A stretch of DNA of 64,000 bases, from NCBI GenBank assembly GCA_005116835.1, contig SWDM01000003.1, forward strand, positions 1 through 64,000, given 5' to 3'. This document shows, in pieces, positions 54,889-63,535 of the stretch. The notes below the pieces were generated by a model that searched no databases, was not told the origin of the DNA, and worked only from the letters and a program-made list of their open reading frames with translations. The first letter of the stretch is position 1; each line of letters opens with the position of its first letter. This DNA is from Nitrospira sp. Its GTDB lineage: Bacteria > Nitrospirota > Nitrospiria > Nitrospirales > Nitrospiraceae. Position numbers and translations under genes: made by a program.

Positions 54889-56869
54889 ACGACAGGTTAT
54901 TTCCACGACTGCGAGATACGGACGCCTGTTCCATGCTCCATACGACGCATGGACGCCGGACCAGCTCCTCCGTCATTTCCAAACGAGGACGTCCGTCCAG
55001 TATTTCCCCGTTGTGGATGCCATCGAAACCGCACGTGAGAAGATCGAGAACATTACCAACGGCCGGTTTGAGTTCAATCGGGAATTCCATACCGTACCGT
55101 CTCCGATCCGATGGACCGTGAATCCCAGTCATGATCGTGAATGGCTGATACTCCTTCACAAGTTCTACTACGCCGTCGGGCTGGGGATGGCCTACCACGA
55201 GACCAGACAGCCCCGCTATGCAGAAAAGTGGGTCGATCTCACGTCCTCGTGGATCGACGCCGTTCCACTCGATTTCTTACCCAGCGACGTCGCAGGACGG
55301 CGCATCCAAAATTGGATATTCGCTCACTACTACTTTGTGACCCTACACCAAGTCTCTGGTATCGATCCCGATTTCTACATGCGATTTCTCGAGTCGCTTC
55401 ACAATCAGGTGTGTTATCTGCGGGAGCACCTTACGCCTGCGAGAAATCACCGCACCTTGGAGTTGTGCGCGATCTTTTTAACTGCCGTGGCGTTTCCAGA
55501 ATTTGACGAGGCCGAGGACTGGCTTGCATTTTCCACGCAGGAACTGTCGAGCAATATGCAAACCGACTTCTTGCCGGATGGAGTCCATTGCGAACTGTCC
55601 ACCGATTACCATCATCTCGTCCTCAAGAATTACCTCTGGATCCGCAAGCTGGCCCAGATCAATCAGATCGACATGCCCGATTCGATAGACGAGGGGATCA
55701 AGAAGGCGCTTGAGTTCTCCGTCTATTCACACAGGCCGGACGGCGCGATTCCGTCTCTGAGCGATGGGGACAGCCGAAATTTCCTCGACCTTCTTGAACA
55801 GGGCTACGAACTCTACGGAAGCGAATACTTTAAGTATGTATCGTCCCAGGGGAAGAGCGGAACTCCTCCCCCTGAACGATCGAAAGGCTTTGCCGCCAGC
55901 GGGTATTACATTCTCCGGAGCGGCTGGAGCGATCAGAGCGAATCGTATCAGGATCAGCGGTATTTGATCTTCGACTGCGGCCCTCTCGGCGCCGGGAACC
56001 ATGGGCATCTCGATCTCTTAAGTTTCGAGATGGCGGCCTATGGCAAGCCGTTGATCGTCGACCCGGGTCGTTATACCTACGCCGAATCTGGGGAAACCAA
56101 TTGGCGGGCGCTCTTCCGGGGAACCTCCTACCACAATACCGTGCTCGTAGACGGCAAGAATCAAACGAGGTACGAGTGGAAGAAGAACCGATTCAAGGTC
56201 ACTGGTTCAGAACCGGAACGGGAGGTCAAATCGTTCGTCACTGAGCCTGGGATCGACTATCTGCATGGGGTAGCCAGAAGCCACGAATACCCGGTCGTGC
56301 ATGAGCGGAAGGTGGCGTTCATCAACGGAGAATACTGGGTGATTGTCGACCTCCTGAGAGCCACCGAGTCCCACGAGTACGACCTCTTGTTCCACCTCTC
56401 GCCTCCGGCGCAGGATCGGGTCTCAGTCAGGGTGTCGGACGATACGCTGTCGATCCATTCGCCGCAGCTCATTCTTGCGCAGCCTTTCATCCCAAACGTG
56501 CGCCCTTCCATCCAGGGAGGTTTTGTCTCCACCTCCTACGGTGAAAAACATCGTGCCCCGATCGTGCGACTGACTCAGCGAGCTTCAAACGCTTGCTTCC
56601 TTACTGTCCTGTATCCGTATAAAGGCAACAAACCGAATATCTCCGTTGAGACGCCGGAATTCGACGGATCTCCACAGACACTCCTCTTCGGCGAACGGGC
56701 GGCTGCTCGAATCACGATTGCGCGAAATGGGGAATGGTATCGCGACGATCTGCTGTTCACTGATCAGGCCGCCTCGCGCAGCGAAACTCCTAATTGGCCC
56801 TTCTCAAGTCATGTGCGCGTCTCAAGGACGGACCACAATGGCCGTCTTCTGTTTCGGTATCGGGGCTGA
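54872..56869 (+). CDS. Heparinase II/III-family protein, first copy
   Basis: The 665-residue protein has the Hepar_II_III_N alpha/alpha toroid ('HDREWLILLHKFYYAVGLGMAYHE', then 'NHRTLELCAIFL', 'ELSTDYHHLVLKN') and the C-terminal Hepar_II_III beta-sandwich ('DCGPLGAGNHGHLDLLSFEMAAYGKPLIVDPGRYTY'). Both are polysaccharide-lyase type domains that act on uronate-containing chains. No signal peptide is visible, so it may act in the cytoplasm or be exported otherwise. The ATG at 54872 has AAGGA five bases upstream and overlaps the GT gene by 17 bases. The next gene is a paralogue. Confidence 0.88.
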   Translation: MPLAAERQVISTTARYGRLFHAPYDAWTPDQLLRHFQTRTSVQYFPVVDAIETAREKIENITNGRFEFNREFHTVPSPIRWTVNPSHDREWLILLHKFYYAVGLGMAYHETRQPRYAEKWVDLTSSWIDAVPLDFLPSDVAGRRIQNWIFAHYYFVTLHQVSGIDPDFYMRFLESLHNQVCYLREHLTPARNHRTLELCAIFLTAVAFPEFDEAEDWLAFSTQELSSNMQTDFLPDGVHCELSTDYHHLVLKNYLWIRKLAQINQIDMPDSIDEGIKKALEFSVYSHRPDGAIPSLSDGDSRNFLDLLEQGYELYGSEYFKYVSSQGKSGTPPPERSKGFAASGYYILRSGWSDQSESYQDQRYLIFDCGPLGAGNHGHLDLLSFEMAAYGKPLIVDPGRYTYAESGETNWRALFRGTSYHNTVLVDGKNQTRYEWKKNRFKVTGSEPEREVKSFVTEPGIDYLHGVARSHEYPVVHERKVAFINGEYWVIVDLLRATESHEYDLLFHLSPPAQDRVSVRVSDDTLSIHSPQLILAQPFIPNVRPSIQGGFVSTSYGEKHRAPIVRLTQRASNACFLTVLYPYKGNKPNISVETPEFDGSPQTLLFGERAAARITIARNGEWYRDDLLFTDQAASRSETPNWPFSSHVRVSRTDHNGRLLFRYRG

Positions 56870-56872
56870 ATC

Positions 56873-59020
56873 ATGATCAATCATGCTGTCATCAACGGGA
56901 CCACGCTGGATTTCATGAGGGAGCCGTACACCTCTATGCCGGCGGATGAACTGTTGAGTTACTTCCAAACCAGGAACGGTGTCCGGTATTTGCCTCTGTC
57001 ACGTGGAACCCACCTGAACGTGGAACGAGCCGAGAAGATCTTGAAGCATGAGTTCGACTTCAATAACGAGGTCTACCAGCTTCCGGAGAACTTCGACTGG
57101 AAGGCGAACCCGAGCCGAGACATCGAGTGGCTGATCCTCCTGCACAAATTTTACTACACAAAGGATCTTGCCGGCGCCTACGACTACACAGGAGACGACA
57201 CATACACGAGAAAATGGATGGAGCTGGTTTCTTCCTGGATACGAAACGTGCCGGATGGCTTTATCAATAGTCACGTCACAGGCAGGCGATTGCAACAGTG
57301 GCTGTCAGCCTACCACTACTTCGTTCCCGGGAAGCGTTCCAAGGCCATCACGCCGTCGTTTCTCGTGGAGTTGTTCCGGTCGGTCCATTCGCAGACCCTC
57401 TACTTGTGCGAACATCTGACACCGGAAGGCAATCACCGCACCATTGAGCTGTACTCCATCTTCTTGGTGGCCGTGGTCTTTCATGAGCTACGAGAGTCCG
57501 CCTGGCTGCTGGATTTTGCGAAGCAGGAGTTACTGAAAAACATGGAGCAGGACCTGCTCGAAGATGGCGTACATCGCGAGCTGTCTACCGATTACCATCA
57601 TACGGTGCTCAAGAACCATCTACGCGTGCGGGAGTTGGCCGTGCTGAACGGAATCGCACTCTCGCCGAGATTCAACGAAATGATGAACAAGGCGTTGGAG
57701 TTTTCCATGTATGCCCACAAGCCTGACGGGTTGATTCCCGCGATCAACGATGGAGACAGCAACAGCTATCTATCCCTATTGAAGAAGGCATGCTCGCACT
57801 ATCCCAACGAACAGTTTCTCTACGTGGTCTCCAAAGGCAAAGAAGGCACGCCACCATGTGAGCGTTCAAAAGGATTCCCGGACAGCGGATACTATGTGCT
57901 TCGTGGGAGCTGGACCCACGAACCCTATGAAGACGGACTGTATTTGTTGTTCGACTGCGGGCCGCTGGGGTTCGGCAGTCACGGACACTACGACCTACTG
58001 AGTTTCGAGGCAGCCGCCTACGGTCATTCACTCATCGTCGATCCCGGCAGGTATACATACAGTGATGAGAGCGCGGAGGGCATCGAATGGCGGCGACTGT
58101 TCAAGAGCACGGCCTACCACAATACTGTCGTCGTAGACGGAAAGGACCAGATCCCCTATCGCCGCATGAAGCCGGTCGGGCCGGAGCCAAGAGCGAGCGT
58201 GAAGACGTTTGCCACGGCTGATGGGTTTGATTTCGTCCAGGCGCAGGCCTTCAGCCATGAGTATCCAGTTGTCCATGAGCGCACCGTCTTTTTCGCCGTT
58301 CCGGAGTATTGGGTCGTCACGGACAGGTTGTATGGCGAAGGCAGTCATGCCTATGACCTCTATTTCCACTTAGCGCCAAGAGCGCTGGGACGAACAGCCC
58401 TGCACACCAGGGGAAAGAGCCTATGGGTTTCTTCCCCGAATCTTCTAATCGCCCAGCCACTATCGTCGAACATTCACACGTCAATAGAAGATGGTTTTGT
58501 ATCGCCTCAATATGGAGTCAAGCAGGAAGCACCGATCGTAAAATTCACGCAGAAGGCCGATGCAACGGCCTTCTTTCATACCTTGCTCTATCCTTACCGT
58601 AAGGAGCCGCCGATCCTTGACATAGAATCTGTTGCGGTCAGCGACTCCCATGGAGACTGTTCTCAAACACAAGCCACGGCTCTGAAGATCACGGTGTGCT
58701 CAGAGACAGAACAGTATTCCGATTATCTGTTTCTGGCGCATGAACAATCTCTACGCGAGTATTCGTTCGACGACATCGTATGTCGTAGCCGGATGTTGTT
58801 CCTGAGGAAAGACCGTAGCGGCCGTATCGTAAAGCTACAAGCCGAAGGGCTTGAGCAGCTTCGGGTCGGATCAACCGTCCTGATCGAAGGTACCAACGTG
58901 AGTCGGCGGGTGAGCTATGGATCAGGCCGGGTTCATCTTTGCACTCCGAAGAAGTCCCTCAGCATGGACCTCGATCACATCGACGGGCTGTCGGAGTTGG
59001 TCCGCGAGAACCACATCTAA
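56873..59020 (+). CDS. Heparinase II/III-family protein, second copy
   Basis: The 715-residue protein is a clear paralogue of the preceding one: 'RDIEWLILLHKFYYTKDLAGAYDY', 'NHRTIELYSIFL', 'ELSTDYHHTVLKN' and 'DCGPLGFGSHGHYDLLSFEAAAYGHSLIVDPGRYTY' align throughout, but a C-terminal extension of about 50 residues is added. It starts three bases after the first copy, indicating tandem duplication followed by divergence. Both retain the conserved histidines. No signal peptide is seen. Confidence 0.88.
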   Translation: MINHAVINGTTLDFMREPYTSMPADELLSYFQTRNGVRYLPLSRGTHLNVERAEKILKHEFDFNNEVYQLPENFDWKANPSRDIEWLILLHKFYYTKDLAGAYDYTGDDTYTRKWMELVSSWIRNVPDGFINSHVTGRRLQQWLSAYHYFVPGKRSKAITPSFLVELFRSVHSQTLYLCEHLTPEGNHRTIELYSIFLVAVVFHELRESAWLLDFAKQELLKNMEQDLLEDGVHRELSTDYHHTVLKNHLRVRELAVLNGIALSPRFNEMMNKALEFSMYAHKPDGLIPAINDGDSNSYLSLLKKACSHYPNEQFLYVVSKGKEGTPPCERSKGFPDSGYYVLRGSWTHEPYEDGLYLLFDCGPLGFGSHGHYDLLSFEAAAYGHSLIVDPGRYTYSDESAEGIEWRRLFKSTAYHNTVVVDGKDQIPYRRMKPVGPEPRASVKTFATADGFDFVQAQAFSHEYPVVHERTVFFAVPEYWVVTDRLYGEGSHAYDLYFHLAPRALGRTALHTRGKSLWVSSPNLLIAQPLSSNIHTSIEDGFVSPQYGVKQEAPIVKFTQKADATAFFHTLLYPYRKEPPILDIESVAVSDSHGDCSQTQATALKITVCSETEQYSDYLFLAHEQSLREYSFDDIVCRSRMLFLRKDRSGRIVKLQAEGLEQLRVGSTVLIEGTNVSRRVSYGSGRVHLCTPKKSLSMDLDHIDGLSELVRENHI

Positions 59021-59027
59021 GGAAGCA

Positions 59028-60485
59028 ATGCGAGCGATGCAAATCGATTCACAGTGTCCCCACCTTTCGACGGCGTTGCAGCCTTCCCTCATGCAGGAGT
59101 TGCTCCAACGAGCGCTGTTGGATCCGCTCGATCACGAGGGGCAACGACTCCGAATGAATGCCTGCATCGTCGGGGAGAAACGCTATAAACCCGGGAAGAG
59201 CTTCGTGCTGTCCTATCGCCTTCACTTACACGATGCGCACACAGGCGCCAAACATGAGCAGGTCGTCTCGGCTCGACTCTGTCGTCCTGACGAGGGCCTG
59301 GCGGAGTTTCATCGGGCGAGATCCCGGCAGCTTGTTCGCACACCCGGCGTTCGAGCATTGGCGTATATCCCCGAGATAGAGATGGTCGTATGGTCGTTCC
59401 CCAATGATCGCAAGCTGTCGCACCTGCCGAAGCTTCTCGATGTCGAATACCTGAAGACCTGTCTACCCGAGAAACTAAGGGCACTCGGTGTGGGCGAATC
59501 ACATGAGATCGCCGCGATCGTACCGGAGATCTTGCACTACTTGCCGGAACGTTCGTGCATGATTCGTTACCATCTGTCATTGAAGGACCGATCGACCGGG
59601 GAACATGGCGCATTGACGATCTATGGGAAGACCTACCGTGATGAGGACGGCGCCGAGGTGTATTCGATCATGCGGCAACTGTCGGCACAGATACCTGGAA
59701 GCGCCGCACCGCTTGGTTATGATCAGAAGCTGAGGACTGTATGGCAGTCGCACATACCCGGCGAACCCTTCCTCTGGGAAACGCTGGAAGAGGCTCAGAT
59801 ACCGGAAACATTTCGGGGCATCGCGAGAGCTGTTGCACAATTCCATTCTTGCACCGTTCGCACCGACTGTCGATTCGATCTGTCCGACCTCGATGAGTCT
59901 CTCGTAGACACTATTGCAGCAGCCAGGCAAGCATATCCGGACATGGAAGGTCGCATTGCATTACTGGTGAATGCCTTGTTGGCGCAACGCCGTTCCATGG
60001 GTTGGTCGGAGCCCCTCACCACTCCGATTCATCGTGATCTCAAGATGCGCAACTTCCTGATCGATGGGGAGCACATTGCGCTCATCGACATGGACTGTGT
60101 CTGTCTCGGCGACCCTCTCAGCGACATCGGCAGTCTGATCGCGAATTTCTATCTCAATGGAATTCGAGCCGGCTGTCATCAGGACAGGATTCGAGAGGCC
60201 GTGGACGTGTTCTGTCTCACCTACGCCGAATGTATCCCCTGGCGCCTATCCTGGCCACAGGTCGACTGGTACACGGCTGCAGCATTTATCCATGAAGTCA
60301 CGCGTCGGAGCATTCGGCAACTGGATGGCGAGCGCGTGAAGCACATCAGCGAATACCTCGACCTTTGTGAAAGCTTAGTATCCGGCCAATCTGTTGTATC
60401 GGGCGAACAGAATTCAATACACCATGGATCCAAACACGATGCGGGGGTAAGGCATCAGACACCCAGAACGTGCCGTGAACGCTGA
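59028..60485 (+). CDS. APH/choline-kinase-fold phosphotransferase, first
   Basis: The 485-residue protein has an N-terminal domain with 'KRYKPGKSFVLSYRLHLHD' (about residues 42-60), which resembles the nucleotide-binding beta-sheet. Its C-terminal lobe contains the canonical catalytic loop 'PIHRDLKMRNFLI' and metal-binding 'ALIDMDCVCLGDPLSDI', as in aminoglycoside and choline/ethanolamine kinases. Its substrate is unknown. The ATG at 59028 has AAGGA four bases before it; the frame extends into the preceding gene without features. The C-terminal 45 residues are polar and disordered. Confidence 0.82.
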   Translation: MRAMQIDSQCPHLSTALQPSLMQELLQRALLDPLDHEGQRLRMNACIVGEKRYKPGKSFVLSYRLHLHDAHTGAKHEQVVSARLCRPDEGLAEFHRARSRQLVRTPGVRALAYIPEIEMVVWSFPNDRKLSHLPKLLDVEYLKTCLPEKLRALGVGESHEIAAIVPEILHYLPERSCMIRYHLSLKDRSTGEHGALTIYGKTYRDEDGAEVYSIMRQLSAQIPGSAAPLGYDQKLRTVWQSHIPGEPFLWETLEEAQIPETFRGIARAVAQFHSCTVRTDCRFDLSDLDESLVDTIAAARQAYPDMEGRIALLVNALLAQRRSMGWSEPLTTPIHRDLKMRNFLIDGEHIALIDMDCVCLGDPLSDIGSLIANFYLNGIRAGCHQDRIREAVDVFCLTYAECIPWRLSWPQVDWYTAAAFIHEVTRRSIRQLDGERVKHISEYLDLCESLVSGQSVVSGEQNSIHHGSKHDAGVRHQTPRTCRER

Positions 60486-60495
60486 TTAATCAATT

Positions 60496-62151
60496 ATGGA
60501 TAACGTAACCAAATTTACTGACCCATCTGTGGTAACGATCCGAGACAAGAACACTGCAAGCGCACGTCGCTGCATCGCGCTGTACCCCGGCGCCTTTCGG
60601 CCACCCCATGCGGCGCATTTGACGGCAGTCCTCGATCTTGCAGTGAGACCGGATGTCGACGAGGTCGTCGTGATCATCTCTAATCGATGCCGGAATATAC
60701 CTGGAACGACCAAGGCGCTTGACCCCGATGTCGCCCGACAGATCTGGTCGATCTATCTACACGGCGTCACCAAGGTCCGAATTGAGGTCGCCCCACACAC
60801 CTCTGTGAAACATGCCCTCAGCTACTTTGACCGCCTTGAAGCCGGCGACGCCCTGCTCTTCTGCGTCGGAGAAACTGACTTCGAGCAAGGGGATGAAAGG
60901 TTCGAACAGATAGAAGACCTTTCCCGCTGCACCGGAATTTCCTCCCGCCTTGTCGCCGCCCCTACCGGTTCCATCACGGTCCGGGCGACCGATTTGAGAG
61001 CGCTGTTAGGCCTTGGAGAGGCTGGGCGAGAAGCCTTTACGTCCGCGCTTCCCGCTCATCTGAATGCGGAGCAACGCGCGCGCGTCTGGGAGACTTGCCA
61101 TAACGGAATGCGAGAGACGGGCGAGATTATTCGGGAGAAGGTACTGGGCATCATCGGCACACACAACCTAGGCGACGTGAAAGAGATTTGCAGCCTGTGT
61201 GAGGGCAAACTCGATCAAGTCTACCGTGTGTCGTTCGCAGACGGCCGACGTCATGTCATCAAATATGCCGGCGATACGGTCGGGGCGGAATCTGTTGGAG
61301 AACAATTACGATTCAAACCGAAGAGACGCCTGTCGGCGGAACGGCGCGCCCTAAACAGATTGCGCGATAACGGGATCGATGAGGTCGATCTCCCGAACGT
61401 GGTGTTGTTCGATAAAGAGACGCTGACGCTTGTGTTGACGGAGGTATGCCAGGGTGGAAGATCTTTACTGGACGATCTCAAGAAAGGTCTGTTCGATCCG
61501 AAGGTGGCCAGTCAGGCGAGCCATTTCCTGGCCCGGTGCCATACCTTGGCGGCGCCCATTGCTCCCGTGTGGGGCGACCAAGACACAGACCGGCTCCATT
61601 GGCGAACGATGCTCGCGTTACGGACGGTGGGGATCGAAACAGGGCCGGCCTCCTGGCAGATTCGAAACGATTTGGCCGCGGTGAAACGCGCAAGTGACAC
61701 AGCGAGCGAGCAAGGGGATAGAAACCGGCTGTTGATACTGAACGACGTTCCCCACAACATCCTTCTGGGCACACAGAGAATCGGCGTCATCGATTTTGAA
61801 CTCTGCTCAAGTATTGGAGATCCTGCGTACGATCTCGGTCTTTTCCTGGGAGACTATATATTCTTTGGTCTGACCACCCAGTCCGGTTATTCCGGTCAGA
61901 TCGCCCTTCAGGAAGCGCTGAATGCCTATCGACAACGAGTCGGAAATCGATGGGTGGCTATGCGCGCGCGGGTCGTGTCGTTCGCAGGCGCAGCCATGCT
62001 CTCTCGGCTCATGGGTCATCGCCGAATGGACGTTCACCCGGTCGAGCCTCGCATCTTTAGCACGGCTGCAGCATTACTCTCGTCAGGGCTTAGGGAAATC
62101 GAAGAGATAGACTCGATACTTGGCAATGCAATTTCGGGCCGGTTAGCGTAA
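60496..62151 (+). CDS. Fusion of HxGH nucleotidyltransferase and APH-fold kinase
   Basis: The 551-residue protein joins two domains. Residues about 25-175 match the HxGH cytidylyltransferase/adenylyltransferase superfamily: 'ALYPGAFRPPHAAHLTAVLDLA' (GxFxPxHxxH motif, about residues 30-40) and 'TVRATDLR' (ISxTxxR-type motif, about residue 168). Residues about 225-540 are a choline/aminoglycoside-kinase fold with 'LILNDVPHNILLG' (catalytic-loop position) and 'GVIDFELCSSIGDPAYDLGLF'. The usual His-Gly before the catalytic Asp is replaced by Leu-Asn. A kinase fused to its own nucleotidyltransferase would phosphorylate and then activate an alcohol or sugar. Its first 15 residues resemble the start of the gene at 62165. 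Confidence 0.8.
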   Translation: MDNVTKFTDPSVVTIRDKNTASARRCIALYPGAFRPPHAAHLTAVLDLAVRPDVDEVVVIISNRCRNIPGTTKALDPDVARQIWSIYLHGVTKVRIEVAPHTSVKHALSYFDRLEAGDALLFCVGETDFEQGDERFEQIEDLSRCTGISSRLVAAPTGSITVRATDLRALLGLGEAGREAFTSALPAHLNAEQRARVWETCHNGMRETGEIIREKVLGIIGTHNLGDVKEICSLCEGKLDQVYRVSFADGRRHVIKYAGDTVGAESVGEQLRFKPKRRLSAERRALNRLRDNGIDEVDLPNVVLFDKETLTLVLTEVCQGGRSLLDDLKKGLFDPKVASQASHFLARCHTLAAPIAPVWGDQDTDRLHWRTMLALRTVGIETGPASWQIRNDLAAVKRASDTASEQGDRNRLLILNDVPHNILLGTQRIGVIDFELCSSIGDPAYDLGLFLGDYIFFGLTTQSGYSGQIALQEALNAYRQRVGNRWVAMRARVVSFAGAAMLSRLMGHRRMDVHPVEPRIFSTAAALLSSGLREIEEIDSILGNAISGRLA

Positions 62152-62164
62152 GCCGGGAATACAT

Positions 62165-63535
62165 ATGAATAACTTAACCAAATTTGCCAATCCATCTGTC
62201 ATGAAGGCCGTGCTCACGGAGCGGCTTCCGTTGCTTTGCCCAGGCAGTTCGGGAATTACAAGCTGCCGCGTTCAACATGTGCGGTACTCCCCGAAGAAAC
62301 AGCCGGAGAATGAAAGCCTGGCTGCCTGCTACCACCTTGGGATCAGAGACAAGGACTCTCAACGCGAGCGACAAGTGATCCTGTACTGCCAAGCTTTTCT
62401 CGGTGGGCACAGCCAGAGAGAGATCGACCGCTTGGCTCGGCGCAGCGCAGACACCGCGGCCCTCCATAGCATGCCGCATCACTTCCGCGATCTAGATCTG
62501 CTTGTGTGGGTCTTTCCAGAAGATCCGGCGATCCCGCATCTGCCGGAGGTGAGCGATCCGGAGCGGGTCATGGCGCATCTCCCCTATACATCCCTTCCAA
62601 ATGGTCTTGATGAGGCGAGGGACATCAGGTCAGTCAACGTGGAGGTTGTCAACTATCGCCCGGAGTTACGATGTACGACCCGGTACGATCTCAGCTGGGG
62701 AGCAGCCGATCAGGCTCAGTCACTCACCATCTTCGGCAAGACGTTTCGAAGCGGGGAGGGACACGACGTCTATACCAGAAGTGAATACTTATGGAACCGT
62801 TTCTCCGGCGTTGACGAGGAGGTTCTTTTCTCCCAACCGTTGGGATACAAGTCTGAGGTACAGACCCTCTGGCAACTCGGCGTCGAGGGAACGCCGCTCT
62901 GTCGTGCGATCGGGAAAGACAATTGCGATGCGTATCTTAAGACGGTCGCCAAGGGGTTGGCCATGGTTCAGAACAGTGACTTAGCTGGTCTCCCGAAATG
63001 GACTCTGGATGAGCACCTCGCTGAAGCCGATAAGAAGATTGAGAAACTACGCCGGGCGGTTCCCTCGCTGCTGGAAGAATTGAACCTCCTCGCCCAGCTT
63101 GTCCATCGCGACGCCCCAAGCCTCTCCGACATTCCCCTTCGACCGATATATTGGGATTTCCATGTCAATCAGCTCTTGGCCCAAGACGGAAAGGTCGCCT
63201 TCTTCGATTTTGACGAGCTTGTTATCGGAGACCCCTTGCAAGATATTGCGAATTTTATCGTGGACCTACAGTTTCGTGACGTGAGCCAGCCTTTGGCTCG
63301 ACGGATGGCGAAGTCGTTGTACAACTCCTACCGTTCTCAGGTGAAGTGGGAGGTTCCGATCGATCGCGTCAGGTGGCACGCGAGGGTTCAGTTCATCAAT
63401 AAGGCCTACCGTGTTTACATTCAACAGTCTCCTGACGTCAAAGAGACTGTTAGTGAACTCATCCATATGGCGGCCCAAGAGACGACGTTGGGCTGGATCG
63501 GCAACGCGAGCCTGATCGAGGAGATGGCACGATGA
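62165..63535 (+). CDS. APH/choline-kinase-fold protein, third
   Basis: The 456-residue protein begins with the same short peptide as the preceding gene (MNNLTKFANPSV). Its C-terminal lobe has 'PIYWDFHVNQLLA' and 'VAFFDFDELVIGDPLQDIANFI', matching the APH catalytic loop and DFD metal motif but with Tyr-Trp in place of His-Gly before the catalytic Asp. It also shares a 'LTIFGKTFRSGEG' block with 'LTIYGKTYRDEDG' in the first kinase-fold gene, so these two are related. The substrate is unknown. Its stop overlaps the following gene (ATGA). Confidence 0.78.
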   Translation: MNNLTKFANPSVMKAVLTERLPLLCPGSSGITSCRVQHVRYSPKKQPENESLAACYHLGIRDKDSQRERQVILYCQAFLGGHSQREIDRLARRSADTAALHSMPHHFRDLDLLVWVFPEDPAIPHLPEVSDPERVMAHLPYTSLPNGLDEARDIRSVNVEVVNYRPELRCTTRYDLSWGAADQAQSLTIFGKTFRSGEGHDVYTRSEYLWNRFSGVDEEVLFSQPLGYKSEVQTLWQLGVEGTPLCRAIGKDNCDAYLKTVAKGLAMVQNSDLAGLPKWTLDEHLAEADKKIEKLRRAVPSLLEELNLLAQLVHRDAPSLSDIPLRPIYWDFHVNQLLAQDGKVAFFDFDELVIGDPLQDIANFIVDLQFRDVSQPLARRMAKSLYNSYRSQVKWEVPIDRVRWHARVQFINKAYRVYIQQSPDVKETVSELIHMAAQETTLGWIGNASLIEEMAR

